Notes: a model not told the origin generated them from the sequence alone. A stretch of DNA of 64,000 bases from Rhizophagus clarus (GCA_015698045.1 BLAL01000300.1:684501-748500); one strand, 5' to 3'. Shown: positions 11,010 through 22,864, counted from the stretch's first letter. Translations and numbers: made by a program.

Positions 11010-13846
11010 TAGAGTTTTCCTCAAACGGATAATATCCTAGGATATAATCTGGATATCCTATTATCCGGATACAATCCGGATAAATTTTAAACGGATATCC
11101 GGATCTACAATTTATAAAATGGATAATCCTATAGGATAATCCGGATTATTCTAGGATTTGGCGCTGAATTATAAATATTTATGCACAATACCGCCACTTT
11201 TGCACATCATCTCGTTCAAAGAAAGAAATATACAACTTAAACAAGGAAACAAAGAAATTCTTTGAGTATACTGTTTCCGAATATGTCAACTGAAAATACT
11301 TCAAAAAAACGTGCTAGATCTGAAGATAATCCTATTATTACAGAAGATATTATTACAGAAGATATTGTTACAGAAGACATTATTGAAGTGGAAGATATTA
11401 TTGAGATAGAAAAACTAATACCAGCAGATGATATTGCTGGAAAAAAAAATGCATTTGAAGAACTTCTTATTAATAAAAAAAATTCAGATTTATTAAATCT
11501 TCAAATTAAAAATAAGGGGGGGTCAAAACTCCGCAGTTGGGTATATAATTGGGGTGAACGAGTAAGTCATCCAACAGATTCAAAAAAATACATATTTGTG
11601 TGTAATCAAAAATTAGAAAGTGGTGAAAATTGTAATACAAAAATTGAAACATCAGGTCCAACGGGTAATATAATTAGTCATCTTGGTCGAAGGCATAAAA
11701 TTTATGAACATTCTAAACCTCCATCTTCAACGCCATCTATGAAGCAAGTAAAAATCAATAATTACACTATTTCGTCAGATTCAATTTCACAAATGACACC
11801 AGATCGACAGAAATATTTGGAAACCTTACTATTTGAGTGGCTTGTTCTAGATTTTCAACCACTTTACCTTTTAAAATCACCTTCTTTTCGTCGATTTATC
11901 AATGCATTAAATGAAAATTTCGAACTTCCAAATGATAAAAAATTTCGAAAGAGAATTTTTGATGCATATGAATTTTCACAAAAGCAACTCAAACAATATA
12001 TTCATGAAAATTCAAGTTCAGTTTCTCTAACTTGTGATCTTTGGACTTCTCGTAGTAAGCAAGGATTTCTTGGTGTTACTTGTCATTTAATTACACCTGA
12101 TTTTGAGATGAAAGAAATAACTTTGGCTATTAGATATATGCCATATCCTCACACTGGAGATGCTATTCAAAAAGAATTAGAGAAAATTATTTCAGAATGG
12201 GAATTGCAAGATAAAGTTTTTTTTTGTACTACTGATAACGCAGCTAGTATGAAAAAATGTCTTAATCAAATTTCTTGGTTACAAAGATTATCATGCACTG
12301 CGCACACAATTCAATTGGTTGTAGGAAAAGGGTTGCTTGCTGCTGAGGTTCTAATTGCACGTGCAAAAAGATTAATTAATTTTTTTACCTCACCGAAACA
12401 AAATGAACGTCTTCTTGATGCGCAAAAAAAAAATTCTGAAGATCCAGAAGAAGAAGGCGATTTGCATACAATCTTTTATAGGGCAATTACTGATGTTGAG
12501 ACACGTTGGTCAAGTACATTTATAGCATGGGAAAGGTTAATTATTTTGAAACCTTATATTGATATTGTAATTTCATCATTAAATGTAAGTAAAGATCGTA
12601 ATGCAAAAGATGATGCAAAAAGATTAATGAAAATTAATCTAACTGATGATGAATGGAATACTATAAGAGATTTACTTGAAATTTTAGGACCTTTTGCTGA
12701 ATTAACTGAGAAGTTAGAAGGCACAAAATACGCAACAATGAGTTATATATATCCAGGTATTGCTAGACTTAAAAAACGTTTTCGTCCAACAATAGAATTT
12801 AATAATAATAATCTAGATTTGGAAACAAATGATGATGCATTTGAAGATCATCAATTTGAAGAAGTTGATGAAGATGATGAACCTGAAGCAAGACAAAAAA
12901 TTAAGATAAATACTCCTGTCAATACTAGCGGTCTTTTAAATAATATCAAAGTGAATTTATATAAAGCACTTGAAAAATACTATGAAATAATCGAAAAAGA
13001 GGCATTAGTTGCAACATTATTAGACCCACGTAAGAAAAAAATGAAATTTGCAGATGAAAATAAAAAAGAATTTGCGAAAAATAGTCTTTATGAGGTTTAT
13101 GAATTGGCAAAAAATGACACCAATATTCAACAAGAATCACATAAACCAAAACCGAAAAAGAGAAAACTATCAAAAGGGTATGTTTATAAGGAGAGTTTAT
13201 TTTCAGATGATGAATATGATGATACCCAAACTGAAGACAATGAAATAGAAAGATATTTAGTAATGGCGCAAATTCAAAGTGATCAAGATCCATTAAAGTG
13301 GTGGGATGTAAATAAAGTTCAATATCCAATTTTAGCACATATGGCACGAAAATATTTATCAATTCAAGCAACGTCAGGGGCAAGTGAAAGGGTTTTTAGT
13401 AATGCCGGATTAATAATGTCTGCAAAAAGAACGAGAATGAAGGAGGATTTGTTTGAAGCTTTAATTTTTTTGAAAAGAAATGGTAATTTAGTAGGCGGAA
13501 TGTTTAATAATGATACTTAAATTTGTGCTATTGGTTAAATAATTTACATCTATAATTTGTGAATTGAAAGATTATTGTTTACCATTAACAATTAATAAAA
13601 TAAGTGATATAAATAATGCGGCACTTTGTTTTGTTGAATCATAAAATTTCTTATTAATTATTTTTATTAGAAATCGAAATAAATACAAATTATTAAATAA
13701 TTATTTATTATCCTAGGATGATTCGGATTATTCTAGGATGATTATTCGCATTATTCGTTATCCTATTTAATAGGATAATCCGGATTTTAAAATTTTTAAA
13801 CGGGTTATCCTATATTATTCATAGGATAATCCGGTGAGAAACTCTA
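11010..13846 (+). mobile_element. hAT DNA transposon, apparently complete and autonomous
   Basis: The 2837-bp element is bounded by TAGAGTTTTCCTCA and an inverted end reading TAGAGTTTCTCACC. It is flanked by a perfect 8-bp duplication TTTATTTG (11002-11009 and 13847-13854). Both subterminal regions (about 11030-11160 and 13700-13830) are dense in GGATAATCC / GGATATCC palindromes. One uninterrupted transposase ORF fills the centre. It sits in the right arm of the older palindrome, whose left arm lacks it. Confidence 0.93.
11283..13520 (+). CDS. hAT-family transposase, intact
   Basis: A 745-aa transposase with no stop or intron. The frame is open further upstream, but the first ATG is at 11283. 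Five acidic ITEDI-like repeats (residues about 19-45) precede a BED zinc finger (about 82-143; C107, C117, H133, H138). The RNase H-like core shows CDLWTS (D252), TTDNA (D318) and the hAT-specific CxxH (C338, H341). Later come ETRWSSTF and the C-terminal dimerisation segment with SGASERVFSNAG. A second acidic patch and a KPKPKKRK nuclear-signal-like stretch lie before that segment. It would bind the subterminal palindromes and cut at the TAGAG tips. Intact ORF plus a perfect target duplication suggests recent activity. Confidence 0.95.
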   Translation: MSTENTSKKRARSEDNPIITEDIITEDIVTEDIIEVEDIIEIEKLIPADDIAGKKNAFEELLINKKNSDLLNLQIKNKGGSKLRSWVYNWGERVSHPTDSKKYIFVCNQKLESGENCNTKIETSGPTGNIISHLGRRHKIYEHSKPPSSTPSMKQVKINNYTISSDSISQMTPDRQKYLETLLFEWLVLDFQPLYLLKSPSFRRFINALNENFELPNDKKFRKRIFDAYEFSQKQLKQYIHENSSSVSLTCDLWTSRSKQGFLGVTCHLITPDFEMKEITLAIRYMPYPHTGDAIQKELEKIISEWELQDKVFFCTTDNAASMKKCLNQISWLQRLSCTAHTIQLVVGKGLLAAEVLIARAKRLINFFTSPKQNERLLDAQKKNSEDPEEEGDLHTIFYRAITDVETRWSSTFIAWERLIILKPYIDIVISSLNVSKDRNAKDDAKRLMKINLTDDEWNTIRDLLEILGPFAELTEKLEGTKYATMSYIYPGIARLKKRFRPTIEFNNNNLDLETNDDAFEDHQFEEVDEDDEPEARQKIKINTPVNTSGLLNNIKVNLYKALEKYYEIIEKEALVATLLDPRKKKMKFADENKKEFAKNSLYEVYELAKNDTNIQQESHKPKPKKRKLSKGYVYKESLFSDDEYDDTQTEDNEIERYLVMAQIQSDQDPLKWWDVNKVQYPILAHMARKYLSIQATSGASERVFSNAGLIMSAKRTRMKEDLFEALIFLKRNGNLVGGMFNNDT

Positions 13847-14108
13847 TTTATTTGTATTATATATTATTTTATAAAAAAAAATAATAAATAAAAATACTAA
13901 TAGTTTTATGAATATTAATAATGCTAAAAATTACTAATGGTAAATACAGGTGCTCTATTGTATTTTTATGATTATATCTTTACGTCAATATGTAATTTTT
14001 ATTACTAAATTTATACATATGTTTATTACTATTAATTAGTCCTTCAATGTGAAGACAAATGTCTTCTCGCATTATTGGGGACCATGATGATCCTCACCAT
14101 GCAAGCAA

Positions 14109-14285
14109 AATGTGAAGACATGCTTTGTCCATATTCAAGTAAAAATTTGGACCAAAATTGTCCACTTTTGGTGGTCATTCTTTGTCCACATCCAAGCAAA
14201 AAATCGGACAAAATTGTCCACTTTTGGTGGTCATGCTTTGTCCACATCCAAGCAAATGCGGACAAAATTGTCCGCGAAGTCACGT
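14109..14285. repeat. Minisatellite in right arm, inverted, about 3 copies
   Basis: The same unit as at 8281-8500, in opposite orientation and with one copy fewer. The arms therefore differ in repeat number, which indicates slippage after the arms formed. Confidence 0.8.
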
Positions 14286-14666
14286 GACAATGTTGAATGG
14301 ATGTGTTTCGTCCACCATTATGCGGTCATTAGATGTAAACCATGGTTCACCATGAAGGATCTAACCTATAGACTTGAGACATGAATTGTAAGGTTAGATC
14401 CTTTGTTGATCGGACGGATGGGGTGCCCCTGTTAGTGAAGAGCACGTGAAAATAATTTATTAAGCCTGCATCGTAAACCTGTATAGTACAATGTACGATG
14501 TTGCAGATCTGCAATTACACTTTCCCATAGAATAATAGAATTCTGAAACGAAAAATTCAACGGAAAGTAATTTCCGAATAGGCAAGATAAATATCTCATT
14601 CCAGATATAAATTTTTTTCTTTCTTTCTTTTTTGAAACTTTCCTTCTTAGATTACCATATTCTATT

Positions 14667-17511
14667 ATGGAACTTACAAATAACAAAAATTTTTTTGATC
14701 CAACACCAAGATTAAAATCTAGTCCTATTCGAATTTTGTTTGTTCCATTTGGTGTGTGTGATACTGTGTGTGATTGTGGAAATGAATATTTCGTCTCACA
14801 TCTATTACAAAAATACTGCAAACGTTGCTTATTCGAATATGTTAAAAATGTATCCGAATTTAGTACATATTTAGATATTTATGGTGAAGAATATCTAAAA
14901 TGTTTGTCAGACAATAATGACATTTATGAATTTCTTGAGATATTATACTTCAAACAAATAATCATAGATCTCTCATTCTATATTAGTAATACATATACAC
15001 CTTTTAAAAAATGTAAGTTATGTGGTCATAAACGGAATAATATTATTTGTTCAGGTTGTTATCTAGTCTCTTTTACATGGATTGAGTCAACTTATACCAT
15101 TCCAGTTCTCTATTTACCATGGTGGGATTCTCAAGGTGAATGTATAATATGTGATCAGATTCTAAGATCAGAATCTAATTGTCGAATATGGTGCTCAAAT
15201 TGTTTTATAATTTATACTGGATGTAGATTTTGTTTAACAACAACTATTATTTTTGGGATTACAGAACAATCTCAATGTATAAAATGTAAAAGAATTTCGT
15301 TGATTAATATTAACACGCCTGATATGATAAATATTGTAGAATACTTTCTAAAACTCAACAATGACAACTATAACCAAATTGCTAATTATGTCAATAATAT
15401 TGACAAATTTCACAATCCACTAAAGATATATAGTTTTATAAAGAAGCTAAGGTTTTTTCGTTTTGAAACATATTATCAAGCAATTGCAAATTCAATAGAA
15501 AATAAAGAAATTTCTTTAAACGCAACTTTACCAATTATGTTTATACCTTTCAATAACAATGAAGACCTATGTTATTATTGTAACGAAGTATATCATAAAA
15601 CGATTTTTTTCGAACAAAAATATTGCAAGAATTGCTTGTACTTGTGTATTAAATATGAAACTAGCAATACGGATATTAGGACCGCAATTAGTAATTTGGA
15701 TGTATGCATAGACACAACTAACAGAGATTGTTATAAACATGAACCAGAAAATTTGGATTTTTGTTTTCAAAAATGGTGTGTCAATTGTTCTGAGATTTTA
15801 TACTTCAAACAAGTAGTTACAAATCGGAAGTCGTGTATTAGTAATATAGAACTTTTTTATGAAGAAAAATGTAGACTATGCGGAAAATTAGTTTACAATC
15901 GAAATGATATTTTTGAGTTCAAATTGTGTTCAAATTGTTATTCAATTTCCTTTGAATTTATTGAATTAACTTTTAACAAAAAGCGTATTCCAATTCTTCG
16001 TTTACCATGGTGGGACGTTTATGATCAATGTATAGCTTGTGGTCATATTCTAGAATCAAAATCAAATTGCCAAAAATGGTGCACTTATTGCTTTATAATT
16101 TATACTGGGTGTAGATTTTGTTTAACAACAAATATTATTTTTGGAAACTCAGAGCAATCTCAATGTATAAAATGCAAAAGAGATATTTTTATTAATACTT
16201 TTGAAATCAGTGGAAATTATAATATAGATGAATTTCTTTATTTTACGAAAGTTAACATTAATGAAATTGCTTCTTATGTTAATAATATTGATAAAAATTC
16301 TAATCCATTGGATATACACAAAAATAATTTTGCTTCAAATTTAAGAATAGAATGGATCCCATATTCACAAATAACAAATTTAGGAAAAATAGCAGAAGGA
16401 GGATATGGTAAAATTTATAAGGCATCAATTAATGGGAATGTTGTTGCTGTAAAAGAATTTTTAAATTCTCGAGACCCTAGTAAATATTTTTTAAATGAGG
16501 TAATTTTTTAATTCTTAATTATTGAAATATGTATAAATTTTACTAAAACTATTTACCAATTTAGATAAAATCACTTTATCAATGTTATGATGATAAATTT
16601 GAATATATTATTAAATGTCATGGTGTTACAAGAAATCCGTATACAGATGACTTTATGTTTATAATGAAGTATGCAAATCGAGGGGATTTACATAACTATT
16701 TAAAGGAAAATTTTACAAACATTACATGGAAAAAAAAATTATATATTTTATGGAGAATTTCAGATGGGTATTTATTTATAATTATAATCTTAATTATTAA
16801 TTTATATTGATTATTTAACTTAATAATTATTATTTTAGGCTTCAAACTATTCATGAAAAAGATTTTATACATCGAGATTTTCACAGTGGCAATATATTGA
16901 TTGAAATAATAGAAAATGAATTATGTAGTATTGACCAATATTTAATTGGAGATTTAGGATTATCACAACCTGCAAATAATACTTTAACAAACAATGAAAT
17001 ATATGGAGTTATACCGTACATTGCTCCAGAAATATTTAAAGGAGCTTCATTTTCAAAAGCGTCAGATATATATAGTATGGGTATGATCATGTGGGAATTG
17101 ACAACCGGTTGTAAGCCCTTTTCTAATATTGTACATGATACTGATTTAATTTATAAAATTATTGATGGAGAAAGGCCTAAAATTACAGATGACACTCCTG
17201 AAGATTTTGCAAATTTAATGAAAAAATGTTGGAATTCTGATCCTAAAAAAAGACCATCGGCAAAAAAAGTTTGCGAAAGATTTAACCTTTGGTCAAATGT
17301 GGAAAAGGATGTTGAACATATTGATAATTTTAATCAAGCTGAAGAAATACGATTAGAACTAATACGATCTAAGTTGCTTGGACCAGAATTTAGTGAAAAA
17401 ACACACTCAAAAGCAATTTATACAAGTAGTCCATTAAGTTCTATTATTTCCAAATTTTCATCCACTAATCTATTAAAACAAGGCATGTATAATACTGCAT
17501 TTATTAAATAA
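14667..17511 (+). CDS. Cys-rich (zinc-ribbon-like) protein kinase with duplicated N-terminus
   Basis: Predicted 902 aa in three exons: 14667-16499, 16565-16767 and 16839-17511. The N-terminal 570 residues contain two copies of one Cys-rich module (about 25-210 and 290-510). Each copy has CxxC pairs, LPWWD, WC..CF and the shared segments FIIYTGCRFCLTT and EQSQCIKCKR, consistent with several zinc ribbons. The kinase domain follows: glycine loop EGGYG (577-581), VAVK with Lys596, HRD at 690-692, DLG in place of DFG at 717-719, and APE at 741-743. All core catalytic residues are present. The family is a kinase type greatly expanded in this fungal group; substrate unknown. The C-terminus carries KAIYTSSPLSSIIS, a motif echoed in the relic downstream and in the kinase at 30183. 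Confidence 0.85.
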
Positions 17512-17564
17512 CATTCCGTTAACGAATAATCAGATAATAACATGAACAATTTAACTATTTTTAG

Positions 17565-17820
17565 AATATGAAACAAAGAGTATGAGCTTGATATAAATGA
17601 CATTCAAAGGTACTAATAAAAATATATAATAATTTTTATTAATGTTTATCAACGTTAATATTCTAATTATTTTAGACCAAGTAAAGCTTCTATTGAAAAT
17701 TCAAATACTCAGCATGCAATTTATACTCGTAAACCATTGAGCGAATTAATTTCGGAAATAAATCCTTTATGAAAACGGAATATTGAAGATGAAACTCAAA
17801 TTAATGAAGTTAGTAGTAAG
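17565..17820 (+). pseudogene. Relic C-terminal exons of the kinase
   Basis: Two exon-like blocks follow the stop at 17511. Block 17565-17609 is flanked by AG and GT and reads like ELDINDIQR once one missing base near its start is allowed for. Block 17676-17820 reads SNTQHAIYTRKPLSELIS, then meets a TGA at 17770-17772 where the next codons (KRNIEDETQIN) continue the family's usual tail. They look like the old end of the gene, lost when the frame broke. Partial use as alternative exons cannot be excluded. Confidence 0.55.
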
Positions 17821-18129
17821 TAGTTTTCTAATTTATAAATAGGTGTAATTATGTTTAATATATTAAAATTAATTACGAAAAATAGGGAAACATGTTAAAA
17901 TTAGCAACGAAATCAACACGAGATCTCAGGAATAGTAAATTTCGTCTAGGGATATTGGTTTTTACTAATATTTATTTACTTTAAGTATATTTGCCATATT
18001 TATTATATTAGATACATATTATTTACAATAAATTTGTTCCAATATTTGCTATATATTTATTTACTCTTATTCATTATGAATAAATTTTATAAATTTTATT
18101 ATTTACTAAACTTTTTTTGATGCGGTATA

Positions 18130-19051
18130 CAGTGTGTTGCAAAAAAAACCGGAATTAAAAAATCGGCCATAATACTATGCTGATCGCACCAAATTATATG
18201 TGAAATAGCTTATTTGAAAGCTGGAAACTCGTAGATTTTACTAACAATAAATTAATATGAAATTTGTTTTAGTAATTTTTCTACAATTAAGTTTGTAATA
18301 ATATTTTTTTAATTCAAATGTTTTTTATAACTTGTTAAGAACAAATTTATGTCATCTTGCATAGAATACCTTATATTATTAAAAAATTTTTTTTTTTATT
18401 CACATTTTCTCATTTATCTTGATAATATTCAAGAAATTTCCAGTGAATTTGGGTTACTTTTAGCTTATAAATTTAATATAAATTTTTCCTTTAAAATCAA
18501 CATTTGTAGTTCAATTTTCTTAAAAAATGAAAAAGCACAATGGTCCCAAAAGATACTAAAATGTAGCCCCAATATTCAAGTTTATCTTACATTTTAAATG
18601 ATAAAAATTGGGTTTGTTTTAAGTAAATTACACGCATTTTTGCTATTTGTGCCATTTACTAGCTTTTTTACTATATATCGAAAATTTAACAATTTGAAGA
18701 AAAAAATTCTCATCGTTTATCATAAATGTTTCTTTACTGCAAATTTTTTTTGATATTTGTTTTTTTGTATTATTCTCGACAATATTTGAGTATTTTAAAA
18801 TAAATTTAATCAACCAATGCTTCATAAATGTAATTAAAATTTATGTTATATTTTCAGCATTGAATTAAATAATTATTGCTAATTTTTCCAAAGGATAATG
18901 AAATATTCATAACTTTGAAAGATATCAAAATGTGGCTTCAGGTCATATGTTCATTATTCAATTTACACAATGTAAATTGAATTTATTTTGAGCGTATAAC
19001 ATACATTTTCATCACATGAACTTTTTTCCAGTTTTTTTTTGCAACACACTG
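18130..19051. mobile_element. Tc1/mariner-type MITE, 922 bp
   Basis: The left end CAGTGTGTTGCAAAAAAAAC and the inverted right end match over more than 20 bp. Each is flanked by TA (18128-18129 and 19052-19053), the target duplication of Tc1/mariner elements. Interior ORFs are short and AT-driven and no DDE transposase is seen, so it is a non-autonomous or deleted copy. Confidence 0.8.
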
Positions 19052-19374
19052 TATATAATGTATAGATATATAAAATACACAAAAGCTGACGCTATTTTAA
19101 AAACTTCACCGTATTTTATATATGGATTTTATAATTGACTTTATACAATGGATAAAAATATTATAGATATTTCGGAATATTTCCATTTATTCAGGAAAAA
19201 ATCGGAACATATTGCATGAAAATTTTTATGATGAATATGAGATCACGCAATGCTGAGTAATTATTTTATAGATCTAGAAATATTCTGTACAGAAAAATAT
19301 AAGAAAATATTTTAATTGTTACATTAAAAAAATTTATCTTTATAGAAAGTCTCATTAAATTTTCGAAATTTCTA

Positions 19375-19690
19375 AAACAATTGTGAAACCATTTTGAAAC
19401 ACTTTCTTTCAATGAAAATTTTTTTTTATATTAAATGAAATTATAAATGTAAATTTATTTTTATTTTTATATATTTATGGCTGAACGAGACACAATTACA
19501 GTAACATAACAATCAATGAAAAATTTCTGCTGCGACACAACTTACCTTGTCACATGATATTCCTGTTCTGATCTGACAATGATTTCATGCTAGTATTTAT
19601 TAAGTGAAATGAAATTACACAACCTGTAAGTAATTGCGCAACATTACATCGTCTTATCCTTTTTTAGCTAAGAAAATGTTGATTGTTTCC
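19375..19690 (+). promoter_or_regulatory. Conserved upstream block of kelch gene 3
   Basis: The GAAAC-rich patch lies at 19376-19411, the CACATGAT...TCTGATCTGACAATGA patch at 19551-19586, and the GTCTTATCCTTTTTTAG / AATGTTGATTG patch at 19650-19686. Order and distance to the ATG match the other two kelch genes; similarity to copy 2 is closest around CACATGAT and GACAATGA. Confidence 0.45.
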
Positions 19691-19805
19691 TCAAATAGTA
19701 CTGTACACCGTAACAAAAAAATTTTTAGTGCGATAATTAATATGTTTGCCTGCATCATTTTATTTTGTTGAAAATCATTTTAATTTTTTTAAAAAAAACG
19801 TACAA

Positions 19806-21515
19806 ATGATACAAAAGTATATTACGTTATTGTTTATATTTCAACTATTAATTGAAATAAATTGTCAATATGTACAGAAACAACGAGAGGGACATACCGC
19901 AACTTTTATTGATAATAAATTATACATTTTGGGTGGTTTATCACCCAATAATGTTGGGAAAGATTTTTTTTACTTCGACTTTTCGGTCCCATTCAATACT
20001 CAAAATTTATTATTAAGAGATTTATCAAACATTAATACTGTTCCTTCACATTTTGGTGCTGGGTCTGCGAGAGGTGGTGTAAATAATGATACGTTGTTTT
20101 TATGCGGAGAAGTCGGAAATACTGCAACAGCTACTATTGTTTACAAATTTAATGTGCAAAGTAATTCATGGAATACTCCAATAACAACTGGTATAAAACC
20201 TACTCTTTATGATGCTTCGATAGGAACGATCGATCATAACGGAAAAATGTATTTTTGGGAGGGGATTGGTTCAATCATCGCTATTTTAGACACAAAAAAT
20301 TTAATTTGGGAAGAAAGAAGTTCAATTGGTGCACCAAATATTGGATTGAAAAGTGCTGCCACTTTATTGCCTGATAATAAAATAATTTACATGGGTGAGC
20401 AAGTAATTCCAAAATTTTTTATTATTCTAGCATTTTTTATTATTAATTATTTTCATATTCGTTAATTTATTTAGATAGTAGTGTCGATAATTTAACACAG
20501 GTATTGAAATCAAAAAAATAAATGAATCTAATAATATTGTTCTATTAAACATTGAGATTCTTTTAAACTGTTTTGTGTTAATTAATTAATTTTGAAAATT
20601 ATTTATATAGGTTTATTTATATGATACAATAAACGATAATTGGAGTACGAAAGTAAGTTCGGTTTAATGTAAATTATTTATTTAATCGTAAAAGATTCGC
20701 TATTAAGCATTTTCATTTAATAATGTAAATGTAGACAACTTCAGGAACTGTGCCTCCTAAGAAACTAGGTGCATCTGCTGTTCTTGGTATGTATTTTAAA
20801 GATCAATATTATCATCAAAAAGATTTAATATTTAAAATTATTTCATTTTAATAGGATTAGATGGTCAAAGAGTAATCGTTTATGGAGGTACTACTGATCC
20901 TCTGAATTCACTTTATGAATTAAATTTATTAAATTTTGAATGGCGTATTCCAAAAACATCCGGGAAAACTCCGGCATCCCGAACTTCACATAGAGCGAAT
21001 GTTGTCGGAAAATATATGGTTGTATCATTTGGTAAATATATTTATTTTTAGACTATCATATATATTTAACCTTATATGAGTTTAACCGAATATAAACAAT
21101 TTTAATAGGATTAGGTTATAATCAATCAGATGAAAATGATATTTTATTACTTGATATAAGTAATAACGATGAATATATATGGACGAATGAATATGATCCT
21201 ACACCAACTATATCACCATTATCAACAATGCCTTTCCATAAATCATCAAGTAATATAAGTATTACTGGTGCCATTGTGGGGTCTTTGATCGTTTGTGCTC
21301 TAATTATCTTACTTTTATATTTATGGAATAAAAACAGTTGTAGAAATAATAAAGCTAGAAACAATACAAGTCTTAATAATCAAGGAATATCAGGATCACC
21401 CAATATTGAAATTCATAATCACGGGAGAGAAGCAGAACCACTCGATAATGAAATTGTTCATAATCACGGACGAGAAACAATAGAATTACCTGTTTATAAT
21501 CACGGAAGAGAATAG
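19806..21515 (+). CDS. Kelch-repeat receptor-like membrane protein, copy 3
   Basis: 430 aa in six GT-AG exons (19806-20394, 20475-20500, 20611-20652, 20735-20786, 20855-21031, 21109-21515); lengths sum to a multiple of three. It has a signal peptide ending EINC and kelch blades containing GHTATFIDNKLYILGG and LDGQRVIVYGG. The stalk is short, and a membrane helix (about residues 346-368) is followed by WNKNSCRNN. The tail has three NHGRE repeats and stops immediately after the third. Sequence beyond the stop still encodes the coiled coil found at the end of copies 1 and 2, so this protein is a truncated version of the ancestral one. The ATG at 19806 is preferred because it opens directly into the signal peptide. 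Confidence 0.85.
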
Positions 21516-21690
21516 TATAGCTCATGTTAGATCCAATCGATAATAATTATTGTACAATCATTGATGATGATCAATTCCATCTTTTAATGATGAAAGACAA
21601 TATGTGCAAGAACTTGAACGAGAGATTCAAGATTTGAAACAGATAATTTTACAGAATATTAAACAATCAACAAGTTTTATGGGAAAATAA
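21516..21690 (+). pseudogene. Lost C-terminal tail of kelch gene 3
   Basis: After the stop at 21515 the sequence drifts through two other frames. It then reads QYVQELEREIQDLKQIILQN up to a stop at 21690, matching QYVQELEQEIKYL at the end of copy 1. The tail has decayed by a premature stop plus at least one indel. Confidence 0.75.
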
Positions 21691-22864
21691 TTAAATGAAC
21701 AATAATAAACATAATTATTTAAATATTTAGTAATTATTCATTTTATAATAATTATACATTCTATCATCATTGAAAGCGATGAGATCGTGAAGAAATAATA
21801 AATTTGTGTAGATTAATTTAACAATATCTCATGCGATGCACACGATGAACAATAATCTTTTAATTATAGCGTTTATTCTTTTTTTAAACAAAATTTATAT
21901 CTTGATAAATAGAAAATTAGCTATGAATTTTTTTTTACTAAGCTTTATATTTAAAATGGAAAGGATTATTAGCAATTAATTTTTTTTATTTTATTTGTTT
22001 GATGGTACATATTTGTAGCAAATTTAATCGGCGCAAAAGGTTGTATAAGTCGGTTCGGATGTTAATACTGGTTTCAGAAACTAAACGGAACCTTGGGATA
22101 TCATCTAAAAACTTATTCTCCCAAGTCTCTTACTCTTAAAAAAAAAAGTCGAAAATTCTAATGTTATATATTACTGAAAATTAAACCATACCAACATATA
22201 TTTAACTCTGTCAAAGCAATACCTTATGATGATTGTCACTACCGATGATGACATTCAGTAATGTGACGCTCGCATTTAATTATTTTAATTCTGCCTTTAT
22301 TTCAAAAAAATGAATGTTGTTAAAAAGAAATAAGTCGAATTTACTATAACGGATGGTAGTAACGCTTAGCTCGTCGAATATTAATGATATTTGCTTTTCA
22401 TGTGACTAAAAAATAAGTTTAAATAAAAATCTACGTTTATTATGTTTTGATAAAAAAAGTAAAATTAAAATTTATATATTCACAAAAGCTATGAATATTT
22501 ATTTAAATATTTAAGACTCTATGAACTTTATTTTTTTTTTTTTTTATGATAATTTATATTTAATTTTTTTTTTATATTTTCAAATACAAAATTTAATTCA
22601 TATTTATCTGATTTGTGCACAATACAGGAACAAACTGATTGTAAATCACATATACTTTTCCAAAAAGTCATTGTATATAGTGAGTCTCATAATAGATATT
22701 ATCAATATTACTAAGAATCATATTGTTATACGCTATACTTTGGTTTAAAAGAAGTAAAATTTTTTTAATGTTCGTCCTGAATCCTACATCCGTGTCTTAT
22801 GTAATATTTTGTATAAAAAAGTGCCATAAAACAACAATTTTACTTTTTTTACTTGATCTCTTAT
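21691..22864. other. Intergenic, no gene seen
   Basis: AT-rich. The 75-residue frame at 22521 is Phe/Tyr/Ile-rich low complexity and is not called. Confidence 0.5.

Larger units (their letters stand above)
8127..14426. mobile_element. Palindromic (foldback-like) transposon with long inverted arms
   Basis: The first bases, GCACCCCATCCGTCCGATCA, reappear inverted at the right tip (ending 14426). The match continues inward: the block with CACGTGAC at about 8265-8285 pairs with 14275-14290, the block at about 8895-8935 pairs with 13905-13950, and the block at about 9030-9050 with 10920-10960. Removing the two nested hAT insertions leaves about 3 kb, almost all of it two arms of roughly 1.3-1.4 kb around an A-rich/T-rich hinge. 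No transposase of its own is visible, so it is non-autonomous. No clear target-site duplication was found, so class is unassigned. Confidence 0.75.

Noticed and set aside
12946-13383. 145-codon ORF antisense to the hAT transposase
   Set aside because: It is a shadow of the sense gene, with no splice or start context.
18349-18825. ORFs inside the Tc1/mariner-type MITE as transposase remnants
   Set aside because: No DDE/D motif or helix-turn-helix is visible in any frame; composition is AT-driven.
22521-22748. 75-codon ORF
   Set aside because: It is Phe/Ile/Tyr-rich from poly-T, with no domain-like pattern and no neighbouring exons.
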